64,000 bases of DNA from a bacterium ADurb.Bin243 (GTDB lineage Bacteria > Muiribacteriota > UBA9980). The stretch covers positions 1 to 64,000 of the forward strand of contig MWBZ01000008.1 of assembly GCA_002069765.1 (NCBI GenBank). Reading direction: 5' to 3'. The notes under the pieces are model-generated. The model was not told the origin of the DNA. It did no database searches and worked only from the letters and a program-made list of their open reading frames with translations. Shown in pieces: positions 54,190 to 63,550 of the stretch. Made by a program: the position numbers and the translations under genes. Every line of letters starts with the position of its first letter. Positions within the stretch are counted from its first letter, which is position 1.

Positions 54190-55311
54190 ATGTTTACCCG
54201 TGATTTCAGAACAAAAAAAGAAGCGGCTTTTTATCTTGTTATATGCTTATTTTTGCTTATCTCTAACTCGGGATGCTTTTTAAGCGACGACACCGCGCCT
54301 TCTTACAACGCAAAAAAATACGACACGGCGACGCTCGACGCGGTTAACGGCATAATAGACTCAAGCGTTGCGGCGGGGAACTCATGCACGCTGGCAGGGA
54401 TCTGGAACGAAGGGTATGAAACTCTTTTAATAGCTAAAGGCGCATCAGATATCGCAACCGGGCGCGCCGGCAAAATTACCGACCGCTTCAGGATAGCCAG
54501 CAACACTAAAATGTTCACTGCAGTAGCTGTTTTAATGCTGGCCGATCGCAAAAAGATCGCACTGGACGATAAGCTTTCAAAATATCTGCCGGAAATCCCG
54601 CACTCCGATAGAGTGACCATAAGGCAGGTAGCCAACCACACAGCCGGCTATTTCAATTATTCCAATTCTTCCGAATTCGGACAGGCGGTATTGGCGGATA
54701 AGTCAAAAGCATGGACGCCTCAAGAAATCATGGCCACTATCAAAGATAAGCCGTTAGATTTCGAACCCGGCACTAAATATAAATACTCTAATACCGGCTA
54801 TATTATACTGGGCCTTTTAATAGAAAAAACTTCAGGCATAAAATGGGAAACCTTCATTACCGAAAAAATATTAAGCCCGCTGGGCATGTCGGATACATAC
54901 TGCTCAAACGACATAGATATAACGGGCGATCACATAAACGGCTATGGATACGAAGGAACGGCGCCCGTGGAGATAAAATTAAACCCCTCTACGGCATGGG
55001 CTGCGGGCTGCCTTGTTTCAACTATTTCAGACCTTAAAAAGTGGCTCGACGCGATCCGGCAGGGCGCTCTGCTATCGCCTGAAATGCAGGCCGAGCATAA
55101 AAAATGGGTAGCCGCCGAATCAGGAAACAAGTACGGATTCGGGCTGGAATTTGTGCTTTCTAATTATATGGGCCACACCGGTTCTTACCCCGGATACTAC
55201 TCTTTCGTATTCATAAGCCTCGACGGCAAAAAATCCGTAATAATAGTTCACAATATCGACGCCGACCCGTCGGCCACCGCAGGAAAAATAATCAAATACC
55301 TCGGAATGTAA
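54190..55311 (+). CDS. Class C beta-lactamase-like serine hydrolase
   Basis: A 373-residue exported protein. Signal sequence ending in SNSGC (Cys 31), which might be lipidated, though the lipobox is imperfect. The catalytic domain has the full set of motifs: SNTK in RIASNTKMFTAVAV (nucleophile Ser and Lys), YSN in KYSNTGYIILG, and HTG in YMGHTGSYPGY (in place of KTG). This matches D-alanyl-D-alanine carboxypeptidase or esterase-type members of the family. The start at 54190 has GGAAG seven bases upstream; the frame is open from 54124 but without a usable start. It is smaller than the two large paralogues and lacks their C-terminal extension. Likely role: cell-wall peptide trimming or ester cleavage. 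Confidence 0.9.
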   Translation: MFTRDFRTKKEAAFYLVICLFLLISNSGCFLSDDTAPSYNAKKYDTATLDAVNGIIDSSVAAGNSCTLAGIWNEGYETLLIAKGASDIATGRAGKITDRFRIASNTKMFTAVAVLMLADRKKIALDDKLSKYLPEIPHSDRVTIRQVANHTAGYFNYSNSSEFGQAVLADKSKAWTPQEIMATIKDKPLDFEPGTKYKYSNTGYIILGLLIEKTSGIKWETFITEKILSPLGMSDTYCSNDIDITGDHINGYGYEGTAPVEIKLNPSTAWAAGCLVSTISDLKKWLDAIRQGALLSPEMQAEHKKWVAAESGNKYGFGLEFVLSNYMGHTGSYPGYYSFVFISLDGKKSVIIVHNIDADPSATAGKIIKYLGM

Positions 55312-55345
55312 TAATCGGCGAAAAATTTAAAAGAACCGATTGACT

Positions 55346-57253
55346 ATGAAAATCTTGCAAGCGTACAAAAAACTATATATCGGGCTTTATTTATGCTTTA
55401 TATTATCGATAGCGGCCGCAGACATGCCTCTCCAGCTTTTCGAATCGTATTCGCTTATAGATTCGAAAAGCATAAAATCGATAATAGATCAAATAGCGCT
55501 CAAGCAAAAGGAAAAAATCGATAAAAGCGGCGCGCGAACATTCGGAATGATAATAAACGAACGGGTAAGATACGAACTTCCGATTCCGTCCGGAGGCGAA
55601 ATTCAAAAAACGGCGGCCACGGCCGAAACGCAGTTAAAGCCCGTTGAAAGCGGCGGAGTGCGAATTACAGGCAATCCGCTTATAGATTCAAATAATTACG
55701 CGTTTAAATTGTCCACTTCCAGAGGCCTTGTTGACGTACTCATAAGCGGACGCGAAAACGGCAGTTTTTCAATTTCGTTCGTCAGAAACTTTGAAAAAGT
55801 AGCCGTCGAAAAGAACCCGTTTTTATTATTTTTCGGCAGGCGTTTCGTCACTTTACTGCTTTGCGTCATACTGGCGCTGCATCTTTTGCCGCTATATAAA
55901 TATAATTTTTCAGGACGCGCCGCGGACGAAAAATATATCGAAAAAAAGATAATCGGGCTGCCGCTCTTTATTCTCGGGCTGGTTTGGACCGACGGCCTGA
56001 TAAAATTCGCGCTCAACCTGACGGGCTGCTATAGCGTTCTGGGCGAAATTCCGGCGACTGTATTCACGCTTTTTCTGGTTTCGCTTATAATGTTCGCCGC
56101 TCTAACGAGCCTTCTGACGATGGGATTCACTCAGGAATATATCAATAAATACATAGCCGCGCCGTTTTTTGAAAAAAACGGGCCTTACGATATCAGGAAC
56201 GGAAGCTCTATAAACCTTTCCGCACGGTTCTTCATTATAATCTTCTCCATAGGAATAGCGCCGACCGCCATAGGACTGTATCTTCCACTATCGTTCAACA
56301 CCGGGTTGCTGTCGGGAATGTCCTCGGTTTACGACGTTTTAAATAATTTCGATATGCTCGTGCCCACCCTTATAACCGCATTCTTTGCGATGTATTTTTT
56401 CACCATGCAGATAGCTTCGATGTTTTCGTTCAGAAAAAATATTATAATCCCGGTCAACAAGCTCATAGAAAGAATGAAACTGGTCGCCAGAGGCGATTTT
56501 AAATGCAAGTCCTCGGTGCTTTACGTGGACGAAATAGGCCAGTTGAAAGGCCATTTCAACTCGATGCTCGACGGGCTCGCGGAACGCGAAAAGATCAAAG
56601 ACACTTTCGGCAGGTTCATATCTATAGAAATAGCGGAAAAATTGCTCAAAGAAAAAAAGGTCGATCTTATGGGTGAAGAAATAGAAGCCACCATATTGTT
56701 TTCGGATATAAGAGACTTCACGCCGCTGAGCGAAAAGCTGAGCGCGCCCGAACTGATCGACTTTTTAAACCTTTATTTTTCGCACATAGTAAAACCTATA
56801 CACTCGCACGGTGGCGTGGTGAATAAATTTATAGGCGACGCGGTGATGGCCGTTTTCGCTCCGGCATTCGGCAATCTCAAACATGAAGAAGCGGCCGTGG
56901 CGGCAGCTATCGATATAAAAAACGCGCTCGTGGAATTTAACGCGCTGGGTAAATATCCTCCGGTGAAATCAGGCGTCGGAATACATCGTGGAAAGCTTGT
57001 GGCCGGAAATGTGGGAACCGAAGAGCGCATGGAATATACGTTCATCGGCGATAACGTAAATATAGCCTCAAGAATCGAAAGCGAAACTAAAAATTTTCAA
57101 ACGGATATTTTAATGAGCGAAGACGTCGTAAATAAGCTCGAAAATGGTAAATTCAAAGATATAGAAATTTTTAAAGTCGGGCCCGTAATGATGAAAGGAA
57201 AGTCCGTTCCGCTTTCCCTTTACGGAATTAAAAAAATTAAAGGCTATTTTTAA
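55346..57253 (+). CDS. Membrane-bound class III adenylate/guanylate cyclase with HAMP
   Basis: A 635-residue protein. One membrane helix (about 8-25), a sensor part outside (to about 160), then five or six hydrophobic segments (about 165-375), a HAMP linker (KLIERMKLVARGDFKCKS..., about 375-425) and a class III cyclase domain (about 445-630). Catalytic residues: FSDIRDFT with the metal Asp, GGVVNKFIGDAVMAVF with the second Asp, and NIASRIESE with the transition-state Asn and Arg. The substrate (ATP or GTP) cannot be told for sure. I prefer the ATG at 55346 over a TTG six bases upstream. It is followed 27 bases later by the hybrid kinase gene, so a joint signalling unit is likely. Confidence 0.9.
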   Translation: MKILQAYKKLYIGLYLCFILSIAAADMPLQLFESYSLIDSKSIKSIIDQIALKQKEKIDKSGARTFGMIINERVRYELPIPSGGEIQKTAATAETQLKPVESGGVRITGNPLIDSNNYAFKLSTSRGLVDVLISGRENGSFSISFVRNFEKVAVEKNPFLLFFGRRFVTLLLCVILALHLLPLYKYNFSGRAADEKYIEKKIIGLPLFILGLVWTDGLIKFALNLTGCYSVLGEIPATVFTLFLVSLIMFAALTSLLTMGFTQEYINKYIAAPFFEKNGPYDIRNGSSINLSARFFIIIFSIGIAPTAIGLYLPLSFNTGLLSGMSSVYDVLNNFDMLVPTLITAFFAMYFFTMQIASMFSFRKNIIIPVNKLIERMKLVARGDFKCKSSVLYVDEIGQLKGHFNSMLDGLAEREKIKDTFGRFISIEIAEKLLKEKKVDLMGEEIEATILFSDIRDFTPLSEKLSAPELIDFLNLYFSHIVKPIHSHGGVVNKFIGDAVMAVFAPAFGNLKHEEAAVAAAIDIKNALVEFNALGKYPPVKSGVGIHRGKLVAGNVGTEERMEYTFIGDNVNIASRIESETKNFQTDILMSEDVVNKLENGKFKDIEIFKVGPVMMKGKSVPLSLYGIKKIKGYF

Positions 57254-57280
57254 ATATTTTTAAGGAAAAAGAATTGTATT

Positions 57281-60200
57281 ATGAACAACGAGCATTATAA
57301 AAATATAATTAAAAACGCTCCCATCGGGTACGCCTTCTTCAAACTGGTTCTCGACGAGAGAGGCGCTCCGTGCGATTTCGAATTCCTCGAAGTGAACAGG
57401 GCTTATGAAGAATTAACGGGCTTAAAAGCCGAAAACATAATTAATAAAAGAATAACGCAGGTATTGCCTACGATAAATAAAGGCAATTTAGATTGGCTTT
57501 CCCTTTACAGCGAAGTGGCCATAAACGGCGGCAAAAAAGAATTCGAGCGGTATTCGGATATATTCGGCGCATGGTATAAAGTGCAGGTATATTCATATGA
57601 AAAAGGGTTTTTTACGGCTATTTTCATAGATATCACCTCGGAAAAGAAAAAAACCATGGAGCTCGAAGGATTTTTCAACGTAAATCTGGACCTTTTATGC
57701 ATAGCGGACACTGAAGGCAATTTTATCAAATTAAACCGGGAATGGGAATCGGTTCTGGGATATTGCGTCGAAGACCTGCAGAAAAGAAAATTTCTCGACT
57801 TCATCCACCCTCAAGATCTTCCGGCAACGCTTGAAGCTATTTCAAAATTGAGCGCGCAGGAGCAGGTTCTGAATTTCGTCAACAGGTACAGATGCAAAGA
57901 CGGGTCTTATAAATTTATCGAATGGCGTTCGCACCCTCGCGGCAATCTTATTTATGCTGCGGCACGGGATATTACGGACAGGAAATCCACCGAAGCTGAG
58001 CTTCGCAACATCAAAGAGCAATACGAACTCGCGATCGCAGGAACGAACGACGGAATATGGGACTGGGACATCCGCACGAATTACCTTTTCCTTTCTAAAC
58101 GATGGAAAGAAATGCTCGGCTATGAAGATCATGAGTTAAAAAACGAATTCAATACGTTTATATCTCTCGTTTACGAAGAAGATCTGGAGCGCCTTAACGA
58201 TTACGTGCAAAAGTATTTGAGCGGTAAAATAGAAAAATATACAATCGAATTCAGAATGAAGCATAAAGACGGTTCGATAAGATGGATTATGGCTAAAGGC
58301 GAAGCCATGAGGGACGCCGGCGGCAAACCATGGCGCATGGCAGGCTCCCATAGCGATATCACACAGCGCAAATCTTACGAAGACGCTTTGATCGTAGCTA
58401 AAGAAACGGCGGAAATCGCGAGCCGCGCAAAATCGGAGTTTTTAGCTAATATGAGCCATGAAATCCGCACGCCGCTTAACGGTGTCATAGGGTTCACCGA
58501 GCTTCTCATGCAAACGCCGCTTAACGAGATACAGATGCAATACGCCGGCAACGCCAATGTGTCCGGTCAGGCTTTGCTTGGAATAATCAACGATATCCTT
58601 GATTTTTCAAAGATCGAAGCGGGCCGGCTGGAGCTCGAAATAATTAAAACTAATATTATTGAATTGGCCGAACAGGCCGCCGATATAATTAAATTTCACG
58701 CGGCGGAAAAAGGGCTCGAGCTTCTGCTCGATATAGACCCTGATATGCCTGAAACGGCGGAGGTTGATCCCGTAAGATTAAAGCAGATACTGGTAAATCT
58801 TTTAAACAACGCCGTTAAATTTACTGAAAATGGCGAGGTAGAGCTTAAAGTGCGGTTCGAGGCGGCCGCCGAAAAAAATGCCGGAATATATCATTTTTCC
58901 GTAAGGGATACCGGAATAGGCATAAGCGAAGAGCAGCGGCTTAAATTGTTTAAAGCTTTTTCGCAGGCCGACAGCTCCACCACGCGTAAATTTGGAGGAA
59001 CCGGCCTCGGGCTGATCATTTCAAACCTGCTGGCGAATAAAATGGGCGGAAAAATTGAAATTGACAGCGAATACGGCAGGGGATCGGCTTTTCATTTTTC
59101 CATAGAAACAAAGTGTGAAAAAACGGAGCGGGCGGACGGGAAAATCCGGACGGCGGTAAAGCGGGCGCTGGTACTCGACGATAACGAGCGCAACCGGACG
59201 ATATTGCAAAAGAACGTCGAGAGTTTCGCGATAAAATGCGCAGTTTGCGGCGACGGGCTTTCGGCTTTAAAAATGATCGAGGACTCTTCGTTCGATCTTT
59301 TGATAGCCGATTGCCGGATGCCTTATTTAAGCGGACTCGAAACGGTAACTATGCTGAGAGAAAAGTTGAATATCGCTCCTGAAAAAATGCCGGTTATCAT
59401 GCTGCACGACTCGTTCGACGATAAAACGGTTCTGCAGGAGTGCAAAAAAGCCGGAGTAAAGTTCAACCTGATAAAACCCGTCAAGGCAAATCAGCTGATT
59501 GACGCCTTAAATAACATTCATAAAAAAGAAATACCGGAAAGCGAATCAAAAAAAATCGAAAACGAAAGCGGCAAAACGCTTATTACCGGCCGGCCCAAAA
59601 CGGTGCTCATAGCCGAAGACGTAAAAATGAACATGCTTCTAATTAAAACTATAATCAAACAGATGGTTCCGGGCTGTCATATAGTCGAAGCCGTAAACGG
59701 AAAAGAAACGGTGGAGCTGGCTGAAAATAAAAAGCCGGACCTTATTTTAATGGACATTCAAATGCCTGAGCTGGACGGAATCGAAGCCGCCGGATTAATA
59801 AGGGAATCAGAAAACGGATCCGGGCGGCGTGTTCCCATACTCGCCCTGACGGCTAGCGCCACAAAGGACGAAAAGGAAAAATGCCTGGCGGCCGGCATGG
59901 ACGATTTTATAACAAAACCTATAGAGCCGCATTCGCTGCGCGAGAAGCTCGAAAAATATCTCGATTGCAAAAGCGGGCCGGCCGAATCGCGAGAAAAATA
60001 CGTAAGCGAAAGCGTTCCGCGCTTCGACAAAGAAAGCCTCATGGCCAAGTCGGGAAACGATATAACCTTATTTAAAGAATTCGTCAGGGTAAGCTTTTCG
60101 GATACTGTAAATTTTGTAAAAGCTCTCGGCAAGTTCATAGACGAAAAAAACGAAGCGGAAATGAAAAAAACGGTCCATTCGCTCAAAGGCCTGGCGCTTA

Positions 60201-60343
60201 CATTCGGCTATAACCGCATTGCGCAGCTTACCGTAGAAGTCGAAAAAAACATAGACGCCGGTTTCGATATAATTTTAAAAATTTACGAAGAGATGAAGTT
60301 AGAATTAAATGCATTAGAAGAGATTTTGAAAAATGAAAAGTAA
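57281..60343 (+). CDS. Hybrid sensor histidine kinase: PAS x3, HisKA, HATPase, REC x2, HPt
   Basis: A 1020-residue cytoplasmic protein without membrane helices. Order: PAS (about 5-125), PAS (130-235), PAS with PAC (245-365), HisKA with phospho-His in [15 protein letters not shown] (about 392), HATPase (about 500-615: [21 protein letters not shown]), a first receiver (about 627-745, Asp in [10 protein letters not shown]), a second receiver (about 767-885, Asp in [13 protein letters not shown], with Lys in FITKPIEP) and an HPt domain with His in [12 protein letters not shown] (about 965). All phospho-sites are present, so it holds a complete phosphorelay in one chain. No response regulator with an output domain is next to it; the cyclase and the phosphatase may be the outputs. 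Its end overlaps the phosphatase gene. Confidence 0.94.
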   Translation: MNNEHYKNIIKNAPIGYAFFKLVLDERGAPCDFEFLEVNRAYEELTGLKAENIINKRITQVLPTINKGNLDWLSLYSEVAINGGKKEFERYSDIFGAWYKVQVYSYEKGFFTAIFIDITSEKKKTMELEGFFNVNLDLLCIADTEGNFIKLNREWESVLGYCVEDLQKRKFLDFIHPQDLPATLEAISKLSAQEQVLNFVNRYRCKDGSYKFIEWRSHPRGNLIYAAARDITDRKSTEAELRNIKEQYELAIAGTNDGIWDWDIRTNYLFLSKRWKEMLGYEDHELKNEFNTFISLVYEEDLERLNDYVQKYLSGKIEKYTIEFRMKHKDGSIRWIMAKGEAMRDAGGKPWRMAGSHSDITQRKSYEDALIVAKETAEIASRAKSEFLANMSHEIRTPLNGVIGFTELLMQTPLNEIQMQYAGNANVSGQALLGIINDILDFSKIEAGRLELEIIKTNIIELAEQAADIIKFHAAEKGLELLLDIDPDMPETAEVDPVRLKQILVNLLNNAVKFTENGEVELKVRFEAAAEKNAGIYHFSVRDTGIGISEEQRLKLFKAFSQADSSTTRKFGGTGLGLIISNLLANKMGGKIEIDSEYGRGSAFHFSIETKCEKTERADGKIRTAVKRALVLDDNERNRTILQKNVESFAIKCAVCGDGLSALKMIEDSSFDLLIADCRMPYLSGLETVTMLREKLNIAPEKMPVIMLHDSFDDKTVLQECKKAGVKFNLIKPVKANQLIDALNNIHKKEIPESESKKIENESGKTLITGRPKTVLIAEDVKMNMLLIKTIIKQMVPGCHIVEAVNGKETVELAENKKPDLILMDIQMPELDGIEAAGLIRESENGSGRRVPILALTASATKDEKEKCLAAGMDDFITKPIEPHSLREKLEKYLDCKSGPAESREKYVSESVPRFDKESLMAKSGNDITLFKEFVRVSFSDTVNFVKALGKFIDEKNEAEMKKTVHSLKGLALTFGYNRIAQLTVEVEKNIDAGFDIILKIYEEMKLELNALEEILKNEK

Positions 60344-60905
60344 AGATATCGATATCGACGAAATAACCGAAACGCCGTTTGACCGCTCTTACTGGGCCGA
60401 TCATGAGCACCTTCTCGCGGGATGCTATCCGGGCGACGCCAACCCCGAAACCGCCCGAAAAAAAATCGCTTATCTTCTGAGATACGGCATAAGGCACATT
60501 ATAAATCTAATGGAAGAAGGCGAACGCGATAAATTTTACGGCGAATACGCACCCTATGAGGATATTTTAAAAGAAACGGCGAAATCACTGAACGTCGAAG
60601 TAACGTTAAGCCGCTTTCCTATCAAAGATTTCGGCATAGCGCCGCGCGAAAAAATAGCGGCCGTTCTAAACGAAATCGATTCGAAGATAAGCGAAGGCAA
60701 AAGAGTCTATGTACACTGCTGGGGCGGAATAGGGCGGACCGGAATGATCGTCGGCTGTTACCTGGCAAGGCACGGTTACGCCGAAGGCGAAACCGTAATA
60801 GATAAAATAAAAGAGCTCAGGGCCAATATCAGCAACGGTTTCATAGCTTCTCCCGAATCAGCGATGCAAAAAGAGGTCGTTAAAACCTGGAAATTCGGCG
60901 AGTAA
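60333..60905 (+). CDS. Dual-specificity/tyrosine protein phosphatase
   Basis: A 190-residue cytoplasmic protein. The cysteine phosphatase signature VYVHCWGGIGRTGMIVGCYL (HCx5R) is complete, and FPIKDFGIAP supplies the general-acid Asp loop in the right place upstream. The fold is that of small dual-specificity phosphatases; it could act on phospho-Tyr/Ser/Thr proteins or on phosphoinositide-type or nucleotide substrates. Its ATG overlaps the last 11 bases of the hybrid kinase gene, which means translational coupling and a likely joint role. No Tyr or Ser/Thr kinase gene is nearby. No terminator was seen after it. Confidence 0.9.
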   Translation: MKSKDIDIDEITETPFDRSYWADHEHLLAGCYPGDANPETARKKIAYLLRYGIRHIINLMEEGERDKFYGEYAPYEDILKETAKSLNVEVTLSRFPIKDFGIAPREKIAAVLNEIDSKISEGKRVYVHCWGGIGRTGMIVGCYLARHGYAEGETVIDKIKELRANISNGFIASPESAMQKEVVKTWKFGE

Positions 60906-61229
60906 ACCGCCATCCATAACATCTTTTAATTACTCTGACGATATGAAATCGATATGCAAATGGCCGTTATCGTTATTTTTATCTACCGCGGCATTTTTCT
61001 TTCATTCGAAATTATATACGATCGATAATTCAATTTCAAGCTGCAATTTTGATTATTAAAAAATAATTAATCATGCTATACTTCGTCTGAAAAGGCGGCT
61101 GTTTATATTCGATTCTGTATATTAATTTATGCATATAAAAAAGAAGGGGCTTCCATCCGGAATGCCCCTTTAATTAAATTCAGGCGCGGCCCCTGCCGCG
61201 CCGTTATTCACCTTGGGTGGGGTGTCTTA
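60906..61229. other. Intergenic region between convergent genes
   Basis: A 324-base AT-rich gap. It holds the terminator of the ammonium transporter gene (61137-61170) and a GC-rich hairpin (GGCGCGG and CCGCGCC, near 61183-61202). A 38-codon open frame at 60942-61058 has no ribosome binding site. I see no gene. Confidence 0.6.
61137..61170 (-). terminator. Terminator of the ammonium transporter gene
   Basis: On the minus strand AAGGGGC, a loop, GCCCCTT, then TCTTTTTT. Confidence 0.82.
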
Positions 61230-62504
61230 TTAAAACGTATGTGTCTCATACGCGGTTTCGCCGTGCAGAGCTTCATCGAGTCCTAACTCTTCTTCGTCAT
61301 TACCGACCCTGACGGGCGTTATCATATTTATTACGGCGAGCATGAAATAAGTGAACGCGAAAGCGTATATGGATGTAAGTATTATCGCCGCAAGCTGCGT
61401 CATGAAAAATGTCATCCCTTCGGCGCCGCCCAGAAGAAGGCCGTTGACGCCGGCCGCGTTTACGGATTTATCTGCGAATATTCCAAGCATGATTATGCCG
61501 ATCATTCCGCCGACGCCATGAACGCCCCATACGTCGAGCGCGTCGTCCCAGCCGAGGGCGTTTTTAAGCATCACTGCGCCGTAGCATATCACGCCGGCGA
61601 CGCAGCCTATTATAGCGGCGCTTCCTATCGTCACATATCCCGCCGCGGGTGTTATCGTGGCGAGCCCGGCCACCGCGCCGGTGAGAAGACCCAGGAATTT
61701 CGGCTTTTTCTCGAATATCCAGGCTATGATAAGCCATACCACCGCGGCGAACGATGCCGCCGTATCGGTGTTTATGAACGCCAGGGCGGTCACCGAATCA
61801 ACCGCGAACTCGCTGCCGGCGTTAAAGCCGTACCAGCCGAACCACAAAAGCCCCGTTCCGAGAGCTACAAGAGGTATGCTGTGCGGCACGTTCGAAAGTT
61901 CCTTTCTTTTTCCGACGTATAAAACGGAAGCCAGGGCGGCCATTCCCGCGATATTATGAACGACTATGCCGCCAGCGAAATCCAGGACGCCCCATTTAGC
62001 CATTATACCGCCGCCCCATATCATGTGAACCATAGGGAAATAAACGAAAACGAGCCAGCCCACCAGAAATATTATATACGACTTGAAACTCACCCTGTTG
62101 GCGAAAGCGCCGGTTATGAGAGCGGGCGTTATTATCGCGAACATCATCTGATAAGCTATGAAAACGAATAAAGGTATCGTCGGGTTGAGCGGAGTGGGAG
62201 TATTTACCGTGATTCCGCTGAAGCATGCCTGATTGAAATTTCCTATTATTCCAAAAAAATCCGTTCCGCTTTTAAGATCGCCGCTGAAACACATCGAGTA
62301 TCCGAAAAGAAACCATATAACCGAAGTTATACCCATGGATATGAAACTTTGAAGCATTATGGTAAGAACGTTCTTTCTTCCTACAAGGCCGCCGTAAAAG
62401 AAAGCGAGCCCCGGAGTCATGAGCATTACAAGGCTCGTGGCGATGAGCATAAAACCGGTGTTGCCCGTGTCTAATTTTAAAAGAATTTCCGTCGTACCTG
62501 GCAT
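61230..62504 (-). CDS. amt: Ammonium transporter (Amt family)
   Basis: A 424-residue inner-membrane channel with 11 membrane helices that brings in ammonium. It has the family signature region (GGGIMAKWGVLDFAGGIVVHNIAGMAAL), the twin His of the pore (one in VVHNIAG, one in VWGVHGVGG), and LWFGWYGFNAGS. There is no signal peptide; the N-terminus starts directly before the first helix. The ribosome binding site is very strong (GGGGGAG, five bases before the ATG). Most bacteria place a PII gene (glnB/glnK) next to amt; none is seen here within the window. Instead an outer-membrane-like protein gene lies upstream on the same strand, 81 bases away, with a hairpin between them. Confidence 0.96.
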   Translation of the reverse strand: MPGTTEILLKLDTGNTGFMLIATSLVMLMTPGLAFFYGGLVGRKNVLTIMLQSFISMGITSVIWFLFGYSMCFSGDLKSGTDFFGIIGNFNQACFSGITVNTPTPLNPTIPLFVFIAYQMMFAIITPALITGAFANRVSFKSYIIFLVGWLVFVYFPMVHMIWGGGIMAKWGVLDFAGGIVVHNIAGMAALASVLYVGKRKELSNVPHSIPLVALGTGLLWFGWYGFNAGSEFAVDSVTALAFINTDTAASFAAVVWLIIAWIFEKKPKFLGLLTGAVAGLATITPAAGYVTIGSAAIIGCVAGVICYGAVMLKNALGWDDALDVWGVHGVGGMIGIIMLGIFADKSVNAAGVNGLLLGGAEGMTFFMTQLAAIILTSIYAFAFTYFMLAVINMITPVRVGNDEEELGLDEALHGETAYETHTF

Positions 62505-62533
62505 TTTTACTCCCCCTGATTTTACTTTTATTT

Positions 62534-62557
62534 GTGGCCCGCGATCTTGCGGGCCAC
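62534..62557 (-). other. Hairpin between the outer-membrane gene and amt
   Basis: GTGGCCCGC, a six-base loop and GCGGGCCAC form a perfect nine-bp stem. On the minus strand it is not followed by a T-run, so it is more likely an mRNA stabiliser or a partial attenuator than a full terminator. Confidence 0.6.
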
Positions 62558-62585
62558 ATTTTAATGCATATTTTAATGAGAAAGA

Positions 62586-63377
62586 TTATTTCAAAGGCAT
62601 CGAATAAGTGACGCCGACCCAGTGCTGCTTTGGAAATTCTGCCTGCGAAACCGGAAGCGGATTATTCAATGGCTTATAAAAGCAATAGAACCAGCTGATC
62701 TTAGGGCTGAGCGGCTGGGAAACGCCTATTCCGACTGATGACAGCGGGCCGCCCGTATAGTCTACCATCATAGTGAGCGGATGCCTGGGATGTTTCCAGA
62801 CGACGCCGTCTATGGCCGCGATCAATCCCCGGCTTTTCTTGTTATCGGCATCGGCCTGCTTGAAACCGAGAATATTATCCTGATATCCGAGGTGAAGCCT
62901 TACGTCTTTGAACGCTTTTGAAAAAACGATATAAGGCGAAGGAAAATAATACTGGCCGCCCGCGTATTTTTTCGCGCCTAAAAACATCGCGCCTACAGCC
63001 ATGGATATTTCATCCGAGCCCTGGGTCAGTATCCTCCATTTGAAGTTCCAGTCGGTGCGCCCTGGATAATTGCCCCCGTCGACGAAAGATCCGCTTCCGA
63101 CAAAGTCGGCGCCGATCTCGAGTTTTTTAAACCCGTACTCGAGACTCGTGATCATGGTCTGCGTATCGACGGCCTGAGGCGTCTTGTAAGCGTACTTGTA
63201 ATAGTTGAGCATCATGACCAGAGTTCCGTCGGCCGTCGTATCGGTAGAGGGCACGTTGCAGAAAATAGTCGGCAGCGCGTAAGAAGCCTGAACCGAAAAA
63301 AGAACGAATATGAACGCCGCTGAAACGATAATCGAGGAAGTGAATAAAACCTGTTTGACCTTGATAAGCGATAACAA
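62586..63377 (-). CDS. Probable outer-membrane beta-barrel protein
   Basis: A 263-residue protein with an N-terminal signal (about 1-35, cleavage near YA-LPT). The remainder has alternating hydrophobic and polar residues and many aromatic turns (YGFKKLEIGADFVGSG, LHLGYQDN, GIGVSQPLSPKISWFYCFYKP), ending in VGVTYSMPLK, as in small outer-membrane barrels. The start is TTG, since AAAGG lies nine bases upstream and no other Met fits. I do not recognise a family. It comes before amt on the same strand and has a clear promoter with palindromic sites, so it may be an outer-membrane path linked to ammonium or nitrogen uptake; that is inference from position only. Confidence 0.65.
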   Translation of the reverse strand: MLSLIKVKQVLFTSSIIVSAAFIFVLFSVQASYALPTIFCNVPSTDTTADGTLVMMLNYYKYAYKTPQAVDTQTMITSLEYGFKKLEIGADFVGSGSFVDGGNYPGRTDWNFKWRILTQGSDEISMAVGAMFLGAKKYAGGQYYFPSPYIVFSKAFKDVRLHLGYQDNILGFKQADADNKKSRGLIAAIDGVVWKHPRHPLTMMVDYTGGPLSSVGIGVSQPLSPKISWFYCFYKPLNNPLPVSQAEFPKQHWVGVTYSMPLK

Positions 63378-63424
63378 AATGAAACACCTTTCCTTTCGAT
63401 AATTAATGCGATGGCTTTAATTTA

Positions 63425-63453
63425 ATTTTAACATCACGAATGCCAATAATCAA
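63425..63453 (-). promoter_or_regulatory. Promoter of the outer-membrane protein/amt unit
   Basis: On the minus strand TTGATT (63453-63448), 17 bases and TAAAAT (63430-63425). Confidence 0.65.
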
Positions 63454-63462
63454 CATGGATTT

Positions 63463-63503
63463 AATGCGTATAATATACGTATAAAAAATACGTATTATGC
63501 ATT
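63463..63503 (-). promoter_or_regulatory. Operator-like paired palindromes ATACGTAT
   Basis: ATACGTAT occurs at 63475-63482 and again at 63488-63495 (13 bases centre to centre), enclosed by AATGC...ATAAT and ATTATGCATT as a wider imperfect inverted repeat. It lies about ten bases upstream of the -35 box at 63453, the place of an activator site. Confidence 0.55.
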
Positions 63504-63550
63504 TAAAACATATATTTAATAAATAATTTGAAGATTATTATGATTATGAA

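Noticed and set aside
47376-55311. Reading the three serine hydrolases as antibiotic-resistance beta-lactamases
   Set aside because: Sequence shows only the broad class C fold with SxxK and YxN-type motifs; two have long extra C-terminal domains, so wall-peptide or ester cleavage is more likely.
60942-61058. A 38-codon frame starting MKSICKWPL
   Set aside because: No ribosome binding site or promoter, no likeness to a known small protein, and AT-rich composition.
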